A stretch of DNA of 13,372 nt from Desulfovibrio sp. (lineage in GTDB: Bacteria > Desulfobacterota > Desulfovibrionia > Desulfovibrionales > Desulfovibrionaceae): NCBI GenBank assembly GCA_028708195.1, contig JAQVZK010000024.1:1-13372 (forward strand). The letters are read 5' to 3'. The position numbers and the translations under genes were made by a program. Below are positions 1-8,684 of the stretch, piece by piece (position 1 is the first letter of the stretch; each line of letters starts with the position of its first letter). Below the pieces are notes generated by a model. That model was not told the origin of the DNA and searched no databases. It saw nothing but the letters and a program-made list of their open reading frames with translations.

Positions 1-1837
1 TGCTGCCGGGTAATACTTGTTCCGTGCTGCCACACAGTGCCGCTGTATATTCCGGCAAAACACGGTCTACGCTTCCCTTCATACGCACATGACCCTTGTC
101 CAGCCAGATGACAGCATCGCAGTTTTCCACGGTGCTTAGCCGATGCGCGATGATGACTATGGTCACTTTTTCCCGCAAGGACAAAATGGTTTCGTGAATG
201 GATTTTTCATTCTTCATGTCAAGAGAGCTTGTGGCCTCATCAAAAATGATCAGTTCCGGCTCGCTGTACAGCGCTCTGGCAATGGCCACCCGCTGTGCCT
301 GTCCTCCTGAGAGGCGCACACCACGTTCTCCAAGTACGGTATCGATACCGTCGTCCAAGTCGTCGATAAAATCAAGGGCCGCCATGCGGCAGCACTCTAG
401 CACGCGCCCTCGGTCTATGGCTTCTCCCCAGCGGGAGAGTGCTATGTTTTCCGCCAGGGACGCGTCCAAAAGGTAGGGTGCCTGGGCCACATAGCCAATG
501 CGTTGCAACCAGGACCGGGTATTGTTCTTGGTTATGGGGGTGTCGTCCACCAGCAGGTGACCGGACTCAGGGGGAACAAGCCCGGCCAGAATGTTGACCA
601 GTGTGCTCTTTCCCGCGCCCGAAAGCCCCACCAGGCCGAACATTTGTCCGGTTTTAATGGTAAAGTCGATATTTTGCAAAGCCGCAGCGCTCGCGCCGGG
701 GTAGCGAAAACAAACCTTATCAAGCTTGATATCTTTATTGAAGACTATGGGCGGCGCGGTCGTTTCAAAGGGCGGAGCCAGTTCAGCTTTCAACTCTTTT
801 TCCAGCGTGATTATATCCGCCACCTTGTTCAGATAGGGCACCCAGGAGCGCAACTGGGTCAGGTTGTCCACAAGCCTGTTGGCAACAGGCAAGGTGCGCC
901 AGGCAGCGGCGGCCATGAAGCCCATAATGCCGGATATGGTGGCTATGCCGGCATTTTGCACAAAAATCAAAAACAGCAAAACCCCAACCAGCGATGCAAA
1001 ACCCAAAATCTCCAAGCTTCCCACAGGCAGACGGCTGAGCGCCTGAAACCATTTTCTTGCCGCAAGCACATCGCTCAGCTTTGCTGTGTAGGCAGAAAAA
1101 ATTGCGGCTTCCCGCCCATACAGGCGCATTTCTTTCAAGCCGTGCACAACAGCTTGCTGTATGTTGTGCACGGCAAGATCTGCCCGGTATACCGCAGCGG
1201 CCCTGGCATTTAATATTCTACGCGTACCCCTGACAATCAAATACCCGCCAAGACCAAGAACGCATAAAAATGTCAGCGCTGGCACCGGAGATACGACCAC
1301 CAGCCCCAAAAAAATCGTTAAGATCATCAGCGCGTTGCTGAATATCTGCAAAGCCGTTAACAGGGTTTGTCCAAGTTGCGCCCCGGCGCTGAAACCGAAC
1401 AGCATCTCGGACGTACCCACACGAAGCACCCATAAAAAGGGCGCGCGCAGAAAAAAACGGAGCAAATGCGCACGAGCCGTGTTGCCAACAGTTTCGGAAA
1501 AAGCAGTCATGTGCCATTGCTGCACAACGGTTAATGCGTTTTTGCAGACAATGGCCAACAAAATGGCGCAGAGGATACCCAAGGCCAGATAGCGTGAATC
1601 ATTGCCCAGGTCAAAACCAAGGCCTGTGCGCACCCAGAGCAGGGGATTATGGTTGAGGGCAGCCTCCAGAGAGCCGAAAACAGCTGCCAGCAAAGCCACA
1701 AGGCCGGTGATGGCAAGCTCGATCAGAGCCATTATCACTGTCAAAAACAACAGTCCCCAGAATCGCCGTTTTTCTGTGGAGGGAACCAGTGGTATCAACA
1801 TCTTCAGGGCTTGAAGCAGGGTACGCGGTGCGCTCAT
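1..1837 (-). CDS. ABC exporter, fused permease and ATPase, 3' end outside window
   Basis: Half-size ABC exporter of the MsbA/PglK type, probably an inner-membrane flippase for lipid-linked glycan. The reading frame is open from ATG at 1837 to the window edge (612 codons). Residues 1-330 hold about six hydrophobic segments (for example 28-53, 85-103, 162-202, 275-315). The ATPase domain follows: Walker [10 protein letters not shown] near 404-412, signature LSGGQ near 509-513, Walker [13 protein letters not shown] near 529-540, and the H-loop IIAHRLS near 562-568. GGAGGG at 1843-1848 is a good ribosome site. The ATG overlaps the fcl stop (ATGA, 1834-1837), so the two genes are translationally coupled. 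Substrate is inferred from the GDP-fucose/GDP-mannose neighbours; the sequence itself does not show it. Little more than the extreme C-terminus should be missing. Identification as an exporter is firm and the glycan role is likely. Confidence 0.94.
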   Translation of the reverse strand, partial: MSAPRTLLQALKMLIPLVPSTEKRRFWGLLFLTVIMALIELAITGLVALLAAVFGSLEAALNHNPLLWVRTGLGFDLGNDSRYLALGILCAILLAIVCKNALTVVQQWHMTAFSETVGNTARAHLLRFFLRAPFLWVLRVGTSEMLFGFSAGAQLGQTLLTALQIFSNALMILTIFLGLVVVSPVPALTFLCVLGLGGYLIVRGTRRILNARAAAVYRADLAVHNIQQAVVHGLKEMRLYGREAAIFSAYTAKLSDVLAARKWFQALSRLPVGSLEILGFASLVGVLLFLIFVQNAGIATISGIMGFMAAAAWRTLPVANRLVDNLTQLRSWVPYLNKVADIITLEKELKAELAPPFETTAPPIVFNKDIKLDKVCFRYPGASAAALQNIDFTIKTGQMFGLVGLSGAGKSTLVNILAGLVPPESGHLLVDDTPITKNNTRSWLQRIGYVAQAPYLLDASLAENIALSRWGEAIDRGRVLECCRMAALDFIDDLDDGIDTVLGERGVRLSGGQAQRVAIARALYSEPELIIFDEATSSLDMKNEKSIHETILSLREKVTIVIIAHRLSTVENCDAVIWLDKGHVRMKGSVDRVLPEYTAALCGSTEQVLPGS

Positions 1838-2769
1838 GCCTGCCCTCCAGCATGGCAAAACCATTGGTAGCTTGCGGCCAGCCCCTCTTCCAGTCCCACA
1901 CGCGGCTGCCAGCCCATGCTGAAAAGTTTACTGCTGTCCATAAGTTTGCGCGGCGTTCCATCGGGCTTTGTGGGGTCTGTGTCAATATGGCCCTCAAAGC
2001 CCACAGCCCTGGCGATAAGCCGGGCAGTGTCAATGATGCTGATGTCGGAGCCGCTTCCCACATTCACGTGCTCAAAATCCGAGTAGTTCTCCATCAAAAA
2101 CAGGCAGGCTTCGGCCATGTCATCCACGTAGAGAAACTCGCGCAGGGCCTTGCCCGTACCCCAGATGGTCACCTTTTCGGCCCCGGTCATTTTGGCCTCA
2201 TGAAAACGCCTGATAAGCGCCGGGATCACATGGCTGTTTTCTGGATGATAATTATCACCAGGGCCGTACAGATTGGTAGGCATGGCGCTGATGGCGTCAA
2301 AGCCGTACTGCTTGCGGTACGCCTGGCACATCTTGATCCCCGCGATCTTTGCCAGGGCGTAGGCGTCATTGGTGGGCTCCAGCGGCCCGGTGAGCAGATA
2401 CTCTTCCTTGATGGGCTGTGGGCACATCTTGGGGTAAATGCACGACGACCCAAGAAACAGCAGCTTTTTGCAACCGTTGCGCCAGGCGCAGTCAATGACG
2501 TTATTTTGTATTTGCAAATTCTGGTAGATGAACTCCGCCGGGTAGGTGGCATTGGCATGAATGCCGCCTACCTTGGCGGCGGCAAGTACCACGATATCGG
2601 GTTTGTACTGCGTGAAAAAATCTTTCACAGCGGCCTGATTACACAGGTCCAGCTCCGCATGGGTACGCGTAAGCAGATTTCCATAGCCTCCACTGATAAG
2701 GGCGCGGCATATGGCGCTGCCCACAAGTCCGCGATGGCCCGCTACATAAATAAGCGAATCTTTGTCCAT
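1834..2769 (-). CDS. fcl: GDP-L-fucose synthase (GDP-4-keto-6-deoxymannose epimerase/reductase)
   Basis: Converts GDP-4-keto-6-deoxy-D-mannose to GDP-L-fucose with NADPH by 3,5-epimerisation and 4-reduction in the cytoplasm. It is the step after Gmd. The 311-residue length is normal for the family. Seen: an N-terminal Rossmann motif GHRGLVGSA (residues 11-19), the SSCIYP motif with Ser108 and Cys110, the YxxxK pair Tyr137/Lys141, His180, and Arg210 in the [13 protein letters not shown] segment. These match the known catalytic residues of the E. coli enzyme within one position. It starts 6 bp after the gmd stop and ends in an ATGA overlap with the ABC exporter, so it sits in the middle of one operon. 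No clear Shine-Dalgarno precedes its ATG, consistent with translation coupled to gmd. Identity is secure. Confidence 0.97.
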   Translation of the reverse strand: MDKDSLIYVAGHRGLVGSAICRALISGGYGNLLTRTHAELDLCNQAAVKDFFTQYKPDIVVLAAAKVGGIHANATYPAEFIYQNLQIQNNVIDCAWRNGCKKLLFLGSSCIYPKMCPQPIKEEYLLTGPLEPTNDAYALAKIAGIKMCQAYRKQYGFDAISAMPTNLYGPGDNYHPENSHVIPALIRRFHEAKMTGAEKVTIWGTGKALREFLYVDDMAEACLFLMENYSDFEHVNVGSGSDISIIDTARLIARAVGFEGHIDTDPTKPDGTPRKLMDSSKLFSMGWQPRVGLEEGLAASYQWFCHAGGQA

Positions 2770-2775
2770 GCGGGG

Positions 2776-3924
<1,149 letters not shown>

Positions 3925-3942
3925 GATCCTTATTTCCTGACC

Positions 3943-3955
3943 TGACAAATTGTCA
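3943..3955. promoter_or_regulatory. Perfect 13-base inverted repeat in the gmd leader, possible operator
   Basis: TGACAA-A-TTGTCA reads identically on both strands around a single central base. It lies 19-31 bases upstream of the gmd ATG, inside the 109-base gap between manC and gmd. On the minus strand a poor promoter-like pair can be drawn upstream of it (TTGGAC, 16 bases, TACTAT), which would put the palindrome over or just after the transcription start. It resembles a binding site for a dimeric repressor, but no regulator family is identified and the promoter match is weak. Confidence 0.35.
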
Positions 3956-4033
3956 TAGTAATTTTGCGTTCAGACAGTCCAAGGTTAATTTATAAGTTTA
4001 TATTGCATGATGGGCGATGTCCACCCAGTGTTT

Positions 4034-5500
4034 TCATCTGTTTTCGTTGCCGTACCCCGGTAACTCTTCGCGCCCATACACATCGGCAAAGCGCACAATG
4101 TCGTCTTCGCCCAGGTATGCGCCGGACTGGATTTCAATAAGCACCAAGGGGATGACGCCGGGGTTTTTCAGCCTGTGCCGCGCCCCCACGGGAATGTAGG
4201 TGGACTGGTTTTCTGTATACAGTCGGGTTTCGTTGCCATTGGTCACCTCTGCTGTGCCGCTGACAACCACCCAGTGCTCGGCGCGGTGGTGGTGCATCTG
4301 GAGGGAAAGCTCCGCACCTGGATTGACTATGATGCGTTTGACCTGAAAGCGGCCGTCCATGACGAGCGTTTCGTAGCTGCCCCAGGGGCGGTAGACCAGC
4401 GGATGCTGTCTGCATTCGGTCCGTTGAGCTGACTGCAGGCGGCCGACCATGGTCTTGACTTCCTGCACCCGCTCGCGCGGGGCCACCAGTACGGCATCGC
4501 GCGTTTCCACAACCACGAGGTCGCGCACGCCGATGGCGGCCAGCAGGCGGTGCTGGGCGTTGAAATAACAATTCTCTGCGTCTTGGGTCATGATGTCGCC
4601 GTGGCAGACGTTGCCGCTGTCGTCACCCGATTCCGCCTGATAGAACGCCTCCCATGAGCCGAGGTCGCTCCAGCCTGTGGACAGGGGAACTACCGCCGCA
4701 CGGTCCGTCTGCTCCATGACCGCATAGTCGATGGAGTCGGACGGCGAGGCAAGAAAAGCGTCTGTGTCCGGGCGGCAGAACGCGCCGTCCGCCATGCGTT
4801 TTTCCCAGGCGGCGCAGCAGGCGGCGTGTATTTCGGGGGTGAAGCGTTCAAGTTCTTTCAGATACACGGAGGCACGCAGCAAAAACATGCCGCTGTTCCA
4901 TAAAAAGCCGCCCTGGTCCAACATGAACTGGGCAGCCTCTGCATCGGGTTTTTCCACAAAGCGGGCCACGCGAAAGCCGCCTTGCCCCAAAACTTCGCCC
5001 AAAGCTTCGCCCTGTTCAATATAGCCAAAGCCCGTTTCGGGGCTTTGGGGCGTGATGCCGAAGGTGACGATATGCCCTTGCTCTGCCAGGGATGCGGCAG
5101 ATTCAACCCCTTTGAAAAAGGTCGTCTCATCGCCGATGGCATGGTCAGACGGCAGCACCAGCATGAGCGGATCCGCCCCGTTGCAGGAAAGGGCAAGGGC
5201 CGCAAGGGCGACGGCCGGTGCAGTGTTGCGCGGCGCGGGTTCCAAAAGAATAGTGGCGCGCGCATCACATTCGTACAATGCGGCCGTTACATAAAAACGG
5301 TGGGCCTCATTGCAGACAATGACCGGTTCCAGGCTTTCCGGAGTACGTTGCGCCCGCAAGAGCGTGTCTTTGAACAGGGTACGCCCCTCGCCCAGGTCCA
5401 CAAACTGCTTGGGATAGGTCTCGCGTGAGAGCGGCCACAGGCGTGTGCCGCTGCCGCCGCAGAGTATGACAGGAGCAATGCTTGGCATGGATTTACTCAC
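4034..5500 (-). CDS. manC: Bifunctional mannose-1-phosphate guanylyltransferase / mannose-6-phosphate isomerase
   Basis: Catalyses mannose-1-P + GTP to GDP-mannose (N-terminal domain) and fructose-6-P/mannose-6-P interconversion (C-terminal domain), in the cytoplasm. The 488-residue length fits the bifunctional type II family (AlgA/CpsB). Seen: the nucleotidyltransferase signature GGSGTRLWPLSR (15-26), LPSDH (116-120), FVEKP (181-185), and GWSDLGSW (276-283). The C-terminal cupin follows, with RPWGSYE (371-377), the metal-binding QMHHHRAEHW (401-410), and YLGEDDIVR (462-470). The start is uncertain: GTG at 5500 gives the full frame, while ATG at 5488 gives 484 residues; neither has a strong ribosome site. 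The gene lies between gtrA-like and gmd and feeds Gmd directly. With the phosphomannomutase at 8685-10142 it completes GDP-mannose synthesis. Confidence 0.97.
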   Translation of the reverse strand: MSKSMPSIAPVILCGGSGTRLWPLSRETYPKQFVDLGEGRTLFKDTLLRAQRTPESLEPVIVCNEAHRFYVTAALYECDARATILLEPAPRNTAPAVALAALALSCNGADPLMLVLPSDHAIGDETTFFKGVESAASLAEQGHIVTFGITPQSPETGFGYIEQGEALGEVLGQGGFRVARFVEKPDAEAAQFMLDQGGFLWNSGMFLLRASVYLKELERFTPEIHAACCAAWEKRMADGAFCRPDTDAFLASPSDSIDYAVMEQTDRAAVVPLSTGWSDLGSWEAFYQAESGDDSGNVCHGDIMTQDAENCYFNAQHRLLAAIGVRDLVVVETRDAVLVAPRERVQEVKTMVGRLQSAQRTECRQHPLVYRPWGSYETLVMDGRFQVKRIIVNPGAELSLQMHHHRAEHWVVVSGTAEVTNGNETRLYTENQSTYIPVGARHRLKNPGVIPLVLIEIQSGAYLGEDDIVRFADVYGREELPGYGNENR

Positions 5501-5713
5501 ATATATTCAAATAAGTGCTTTACGCCGCCTGCGGCATGCATGCCTGCTGCGGTACCCGGCCCGAAAGTTACATTATTCGCGGGCGCAGAACAAGGCCGCC
5601 GCTCAGGCACGCCCCGGTCTGCCACGCCCCGCCAGCTATGCGGGAACAACCCCGGCCCGTGCTGGGGCGAGGGTGAACAACGTATTGACACTCTACACCT
5701 AGGGGAAGATGTT
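5501..5713. other. Intergenic region between the gtrA-like gene and manC
   Basis: These 213 bases carry no convincing gene on either strand. The minus-strand frame at 5497-5745 and plus-strand frames here have no recognisable protein character. The gap is GC-rich in the middle and holds the 28-base imperfect palindrome at 5525-5552. A weak stem (CCCC/GGGG flanks with one mismatch inside, around 5650-5670) might act as a terminator after the gtrA-like gene. No good sigma70 promoter for manC could be placed, so it is unclear whether manC is read from the gtr cassette or has its own start. Confidence 0.5.
5525..5552. repeat. Imperfect palindrome upstream of manC with a perfect 12-base core
   Basis: The core GGCATGCATGCC (5533-5544) is a perfect palindrome. 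Symmetric CCGC (5525-5528) and GCGG (5549-5552) arms share the same centre, with four unmatched bases on each side. It lies 25-52 bases before the GTG start of manC, so in RNA it could form a hairpin in the leader, and in DNA it could bind a dimeric protein. The function is unknown. Confidence 0.4.
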
Positions 5714-6133
5714 TTATTTTTTAGAACGCAACGGTACAAAGACAATTTTTGCAGAAAGGATAAAGTTGACTACAAGCCCTCCCAGGGAGCCAAAAGCCAG
5801 AGGAACTACGGGAATGTTCCATAGACTGGGGATGGCCTTTACAGTCAGTATAAAAATGCCTGTATTCGTGAGCGCCCCCAGGATTTGCACCCCGAAATAG
5901 CGGAGACCTTCTGCCCCTGGAGGATTTTGTGAACGAAACGTAAGTTTACGGTTCAGCCACCACGTGGACAAAACAGCCAGCGGAAAGGAAACGGCCCGGC
6001 CCCATATGGGGCCAAGGGAGGAATACTGTGCGATCAGGGTCAGGGTTATGGCTTCAATGATAAAACCTATCCCGCCCACCAGGACAAAGCGAAAAAAACT
6101 GCTGCGAAAAAAATCGCCCTTGCCTTTATTCAC
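5714..6133 (-). CDS. gtrA: GtrA-like membrane flippase for polyprenyl-phosphate sugar
   Basis: Small integral membrane protein of 139 residues, the usual GtrA size. Four hydrophobic segments are visible at about residues 13-35, 44-61, 80-99 and 107-132. The conserved NRKLTF motif follows the second segment (61-66), and the last segment ends in a basic tail. GtrA proteins are thought to flip undecaprenyl-phosphate-linked sugars to the periplasmic face of the inner membrane. The start is GTG at 6133, overlapping the end of the glycosyltransferase gene by 8 bp (6126-6133), which implies translational coupling. The pairing with a GtrB/DPM1-like enzyme directly upstream supports the call. The sugar carried is not shown; mannose or glucose are reasonable guesses. 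Sequence divergence in this family leaves some doubt about exact function. Confidence 0.88.
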   Translation of the reverse strand: MNKGKGDFFRSSFFRFVLVGGIGFIIEAITLTLIAQYSSLGPIWGRAVSFPLAVLSTWWLNRKLTFRSQNPPGAEGLRYFGVQILGALTNTGIFILTVKAIPSLWNIPVVPLAFGSLGGLVVNFILSAKIVFVPLRSKK

Positions 6134-7103
6134 GGGGCAGACCGCAAGGGTTTTTGTACGTTCTGCTCAACAGTTCGCGTTCAAAGCGGGCTCTTTCCTG
6201 ATGGGCAATGGTATCCAGAATCAGGCCTACCGAGGCAAGTAGCAGGGCCACAACTTCGCAGCCCGAAGCAAGGATAGCCAGAGGTACGTGAGACACATAG
6301 CCGGTATTGAAGTATTCTTGCAAAACGGGCCAGCCCGCCAGCAAGCCGCTGATGGCCGCTATCAGAGCCGCGCTAAAGAAAAAACGTAATGGCTTATAAT
6401 AGCGCAATATTTTTCCAATAACAAAAATTACCCGCATGCCGTCCCGCATGGTGCTCAACTTGGAAAAGCTGTCCGGCGGGCGATCCTTATACCGCACTGG
6501 AATTTCCAAAATCGTCATGCGTTTGTCCAGGGCGTGCAAGGTCACATCGGTTTCAATTTCAAAGCCGTCTACCAGGATGGGGTAGGTTTTGACAAAGCGG
6601 CGGCTGAAGGCGCGGTAGCCGCTCAGGATGTCAGACAGGCGCGCTTGAAACAGGCCATTGACAAGCTTGCGAACAAGAATGTTGCCCACGTTGTGAAAAG
6701 CCCTTTTGTTTTCTGATGCGTAGTCTCCTTCGCAATGCCTGTCCCCCACCACCATGTCCGCTTCTCCAGCGAGAACGGGAGCCAGAAGCTCCTGTGCCTG
6801 GCTTGCCGGGTACGTCATGTCGGCATCTGCAAGCAGGTATACATCTGCTTCTATTTCCATAAAAGCACGGCGCACAGCACAGCCCTTACCGGGGCGCGGC
6901 TCGTTAATAACCCCGCCGGTACAGCCCAGGCGTGCCATTGTTTCTTTGGCGACAGACTCCGTTTTATCGGAGGACCGGTTGTTGACTACCCAAATGGCGG
7001 CCTGCGGCAGCGCCTGATAAAAACCTTCTATGGTTTTTCCTACAGTAAGCTCTTCGTTATACGCAGGAAGAACGACGGCAATTTTTTTTGTGGTAAAAGT
7101 CAT
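6126..7103 (-). CDS. Family 2 glycosyltransferase, GtrB/DPM1-like (polyprenyl-phosphate sugar synthase)
   Basis: Transfers a sugar from a nucleotide donor to a polyprenyl phosphate at the cytoplasmic face of the inner membrane. The 325-residue protein has a GT-A domain with VVLPAYNEE (10-18), NNRSSDKT (41-48), PGKGCAVRRA (71-80), the metal-binding DAD at 93-95, GEADMVVGDR (113-122) and DILSGYRAFSRRF (158-170). Two C-terminal hydrophobic segments follow (about 231-250 and 264-288), as in GtrB and bacterial DPM1-type enzymes. ATG 7103 is chosen because the conserved domain begins six residues later; the upstream extension to 7337 overlaps the preceding gene and has no domain character. The gene is 11 bp from the upstream membrane-protein gene and overlaps the gtrA-like gene. 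The donor could be GDP-mannose, made by neighbouring enzymes, but UDP-sugars are equally possible. Confidence 0.92.
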   Translation of the reverse strand: MTFTTKKIAVVLPAYNEELTVGKTIEGFYQALPQAAIWVVNNRSSDKTESVAKETMARLGCTGGVINEPRPGKGCAVRRAFMEIEADVYLLADADMTYPASQAQELLAPVLAGEADMVVGDRHCEGDYASENKRAFHNVGNILVRKLVNGLFQARLSDILSGYRAFSRRFVKTYPILVDGFEIETDVTLHALDKRMTILEIPVRYKDRPPDSFSKLSTMRDGMRVIFVIGKILRYYKPLRFFFSAALIAAISGLLAGWPVLQEYFNTGYVSHVPLAILASGCEVVALLLASVGLILDTIAHQERARFERELLSRTYKNPCGLPRE

Positions 7104-7114
7104 AAAACGTCTCG

Positions 7115-8416
7115 CTATGTGCGCTCGGAAGTGGCGCAGGTGGAATGGTTGCAGTTGCTCACATGCTGTGTTTCCAGCTGCGTCCGGGGCCTGGGCAGGG
7201 CCAGAAGCATCAGTACTGTTGCCGCAATGCCGGGCCATAATATCAGGTTGATAAAAGAGGCATGCTTGATGCCCGATTGCCCCGGCAGAATCCCTATCCA
7301 AACTATGGGAATGAGAGCCGGAAGCAGCGCAGGCCACAAACCGGCAGGAGTTGTGGGGCGCAGCTTGCGCCAGCGTTTGAACAGCAGCGCGTATAAAACC
7401 AGGCCAAGAAGCCAGTGTAAATGTATGACGTTTCGGTAAAAGGCGAGAAAAATCATGCTAAAGCTGCGGTTGGGATATTTTTCCAGTGTAACTCCAAAGA
7501 GTTGCTCTCGGCTTGGCTGATAAAAAATCTCCAGCAAGGACCATTTGAGCAACCAGGGTAGTACAAAGGCTACCGCCCAGCCCACGCTGCCCCAAAAGAT
7601 CGCGGCGATAATATCGGTGGATGTGCGCCCATCACTCCACAACGATAAAGAATAGCAGAGCAGGGGCAAGCCCAGGCTTAAACTGCCCATATTCAAAAAA
7701 CTGCATAAGGCGTCTACGGCGCCAAGCAGCCCAAATAGGACTAAAGGCGGCAGACGGTGGCGAAGCAATACCGCCAGAGCGGCTCCGCCCAGCACTACCC
7801 AGAATTGTGCGGCGTGGGTAACGATTAAAAAAACATTGGCTGATTGGGTGACAAAAAATGTCAAAACAATTGCCAAGGCATACGAGAAATTCAGGCTCTG
7901 TTTCAGTACGCCCAGCAGAAGCAGCAAGAGCGCAGACGTTATGCAAAACGTCAGCAGGCGTACGTTTTCTATAGAAAAAAATGTGTACAAGGGTTTAAGA
8001 AATAGCTGATAGCCATGCACATAGCGCATGTATGGGTAGCTGCCGGTGAAGTCTGATGTGGTCGCCCGCAGCAAACCGCTGCACTCGCCAAAGGTATTCA
8101 TGAACAGCAGAGATTCTGCATTGGGTTGCATTGTGGTGGCGATGCCGATCCCCACACACTCCGTATACATATCCAGCCGAGGGCTGATGAGGTGGAGCCA
8201 GTCGGGTTTTGGGTAGTTATCTTCGAAATACCCAGCGGAGGCGGCCTCTTGGAGATGTTTGCGCAGTGGTTCCTGAGGCAAAAAAGAGAATAAAAAGAAG
8301 AGAATATATACAGCAAAAAAAAGGAGCAGCGTATTTTTTATGAGTGTGAGCACTTCTCGGCCATGAGGCCGCGCTGAAAAAATTTTAGAACACGATGCAC
8401 AGAAAAAATTTATCAT
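7115..8416 (-). CDS. Polytopic membrane protein, probable GT-C-type glycosyltransferase in the GtrC position
   Basis: I do not recognise a named family with certainty. From ATG 8416 the product is 433 residues. One hydrophobic segment (about 25-46) is followed by a long polar stretch to about residue 140, then eight or more hydrophobic segments to about 412 and a short polar tail. That plan, with an acidic first outside loop (RLDMYTE near 80-86), resembles GT-C enzymes that use polyprenyl-phosphate sugars. An aromatic patch YPYMRYVHGY (127-136) ends the loop; I recall similar RYWHG motifs in uncharacterised membrane proteins of gut bacteria, which is weak evidence. It is 11 bp upstream of the GtrB-like gene and heads a Gtr-like trio, which suggests transfer of the flipped sugar to a surface glycan. 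The coding sequence looks AT-richer than the neighbouring mutase gene. Start alternatives are TTG 8443 and GTG 8353. Confidence 0.68.
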   Translation of the reverse strand: MINFFCASCSKIFSARPHGREVLTLIKNTLLLFFAVYILFFLFSFLPQEPLRKHLQEAASAGYFEDNYPKPDWLHLISPRLDMYTECVGIGIATTMQPNAESLLFMNTFGECSGLLRATTSDFTGSYPYMRYVHGYQLFLKPLYTFFSIENVRLLTFCITSALLLLLLGVLKQSLNFSYALAIVLTFFVTQSANVFLIVTHAAQFWVVLGGAALAVLLRHRLPPLVLFGLLGAVDALCSFLNMGSLSLGLPLLCYSLSLWSDGRTSTDIIAAIFWGSVGWAVAFVLPWLLKWSLLEIFYQPSREQLFGVTLEKYPNRSFSMIFLAFYRNVIHLHWLLGLVLYALLFKRWRKLRPTTPAGLWPALLPALIPIVWIGILPGQSGIKHASFINLILWPGIAATVLMLLALPRPRTQLETQHVSNCNHSTCATSERT

Positions 8417-8684
8417 GAGTTTGCCTGGCTGGTGCCGACACAAGCTGATCGGACACTTGCAGTTATGCGTTTTAGTAATTTGTTGCCGGCCTGGCTTGAT
8501 GCCTGGGAGTGGCTTTGATTGCTCTCTGGCCTGCCGGTTTTTGCTAAAATGTTGCAGTATGCTACTATGTAAGGATAATTTTGAGTTTATTCATCTGGGA
8601 AAAAGCGAGAAAAAAGTGTCCCCAGTGACAATCTGCAGATCAGCCCGTAGCCTGCGCCGTACCAGCCCCGCATTGCTCCGTCGC
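8417..8684. other. Intergenic region between the phosphomannomutase and gtr-like genes
   Basis: These 268 bases hold no supported gene. The part next to the mutase stop contains the weak terminator-like stem at 8611-8632. The rest is AT-rich (8560-8620) and would be the natural place for a promoter of the gtr-like genes, but no pair of -35 and -10 boxes with good spacing was found. A 98-codon plus-strand frame crossing the region has no protein character. Confidence 0.45.
8611..8632 (-). terminator. Weak candidate terminator after the phosphomannomutase gene
   Basis: Read on the minus strand, TGTC-ACTGGG-GACA is followed by a run of six T. The stem is only four base pairs, so the signal is marginal; the position, about 50-75 bases after the mutase stop, is what makes it plausible. 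Confidence 0.28.

Noticed and set aside
1..130. Possible frameshift near the 3' end of the ABC exporter
   Set aside because: Rechecking codon phase from the start codon through Walker A, signature, Walker B and to base 2 shows a single continuous frame.
503..1213. A 236-codon open frame on the plus strand
   Set aside because: It is antisense to the ABC exporter, whose minus-strand frame is open throughout and carries Walker A, signature, Walker B and H-loop.
7104..7337. N-terminal extension of the family 2 glycosyltransferase to 7337
   Set aside because: It overlaps the preceding membrane-protein gene and is not protein-like; the catalytic domain begins six residues after ATG 7103.
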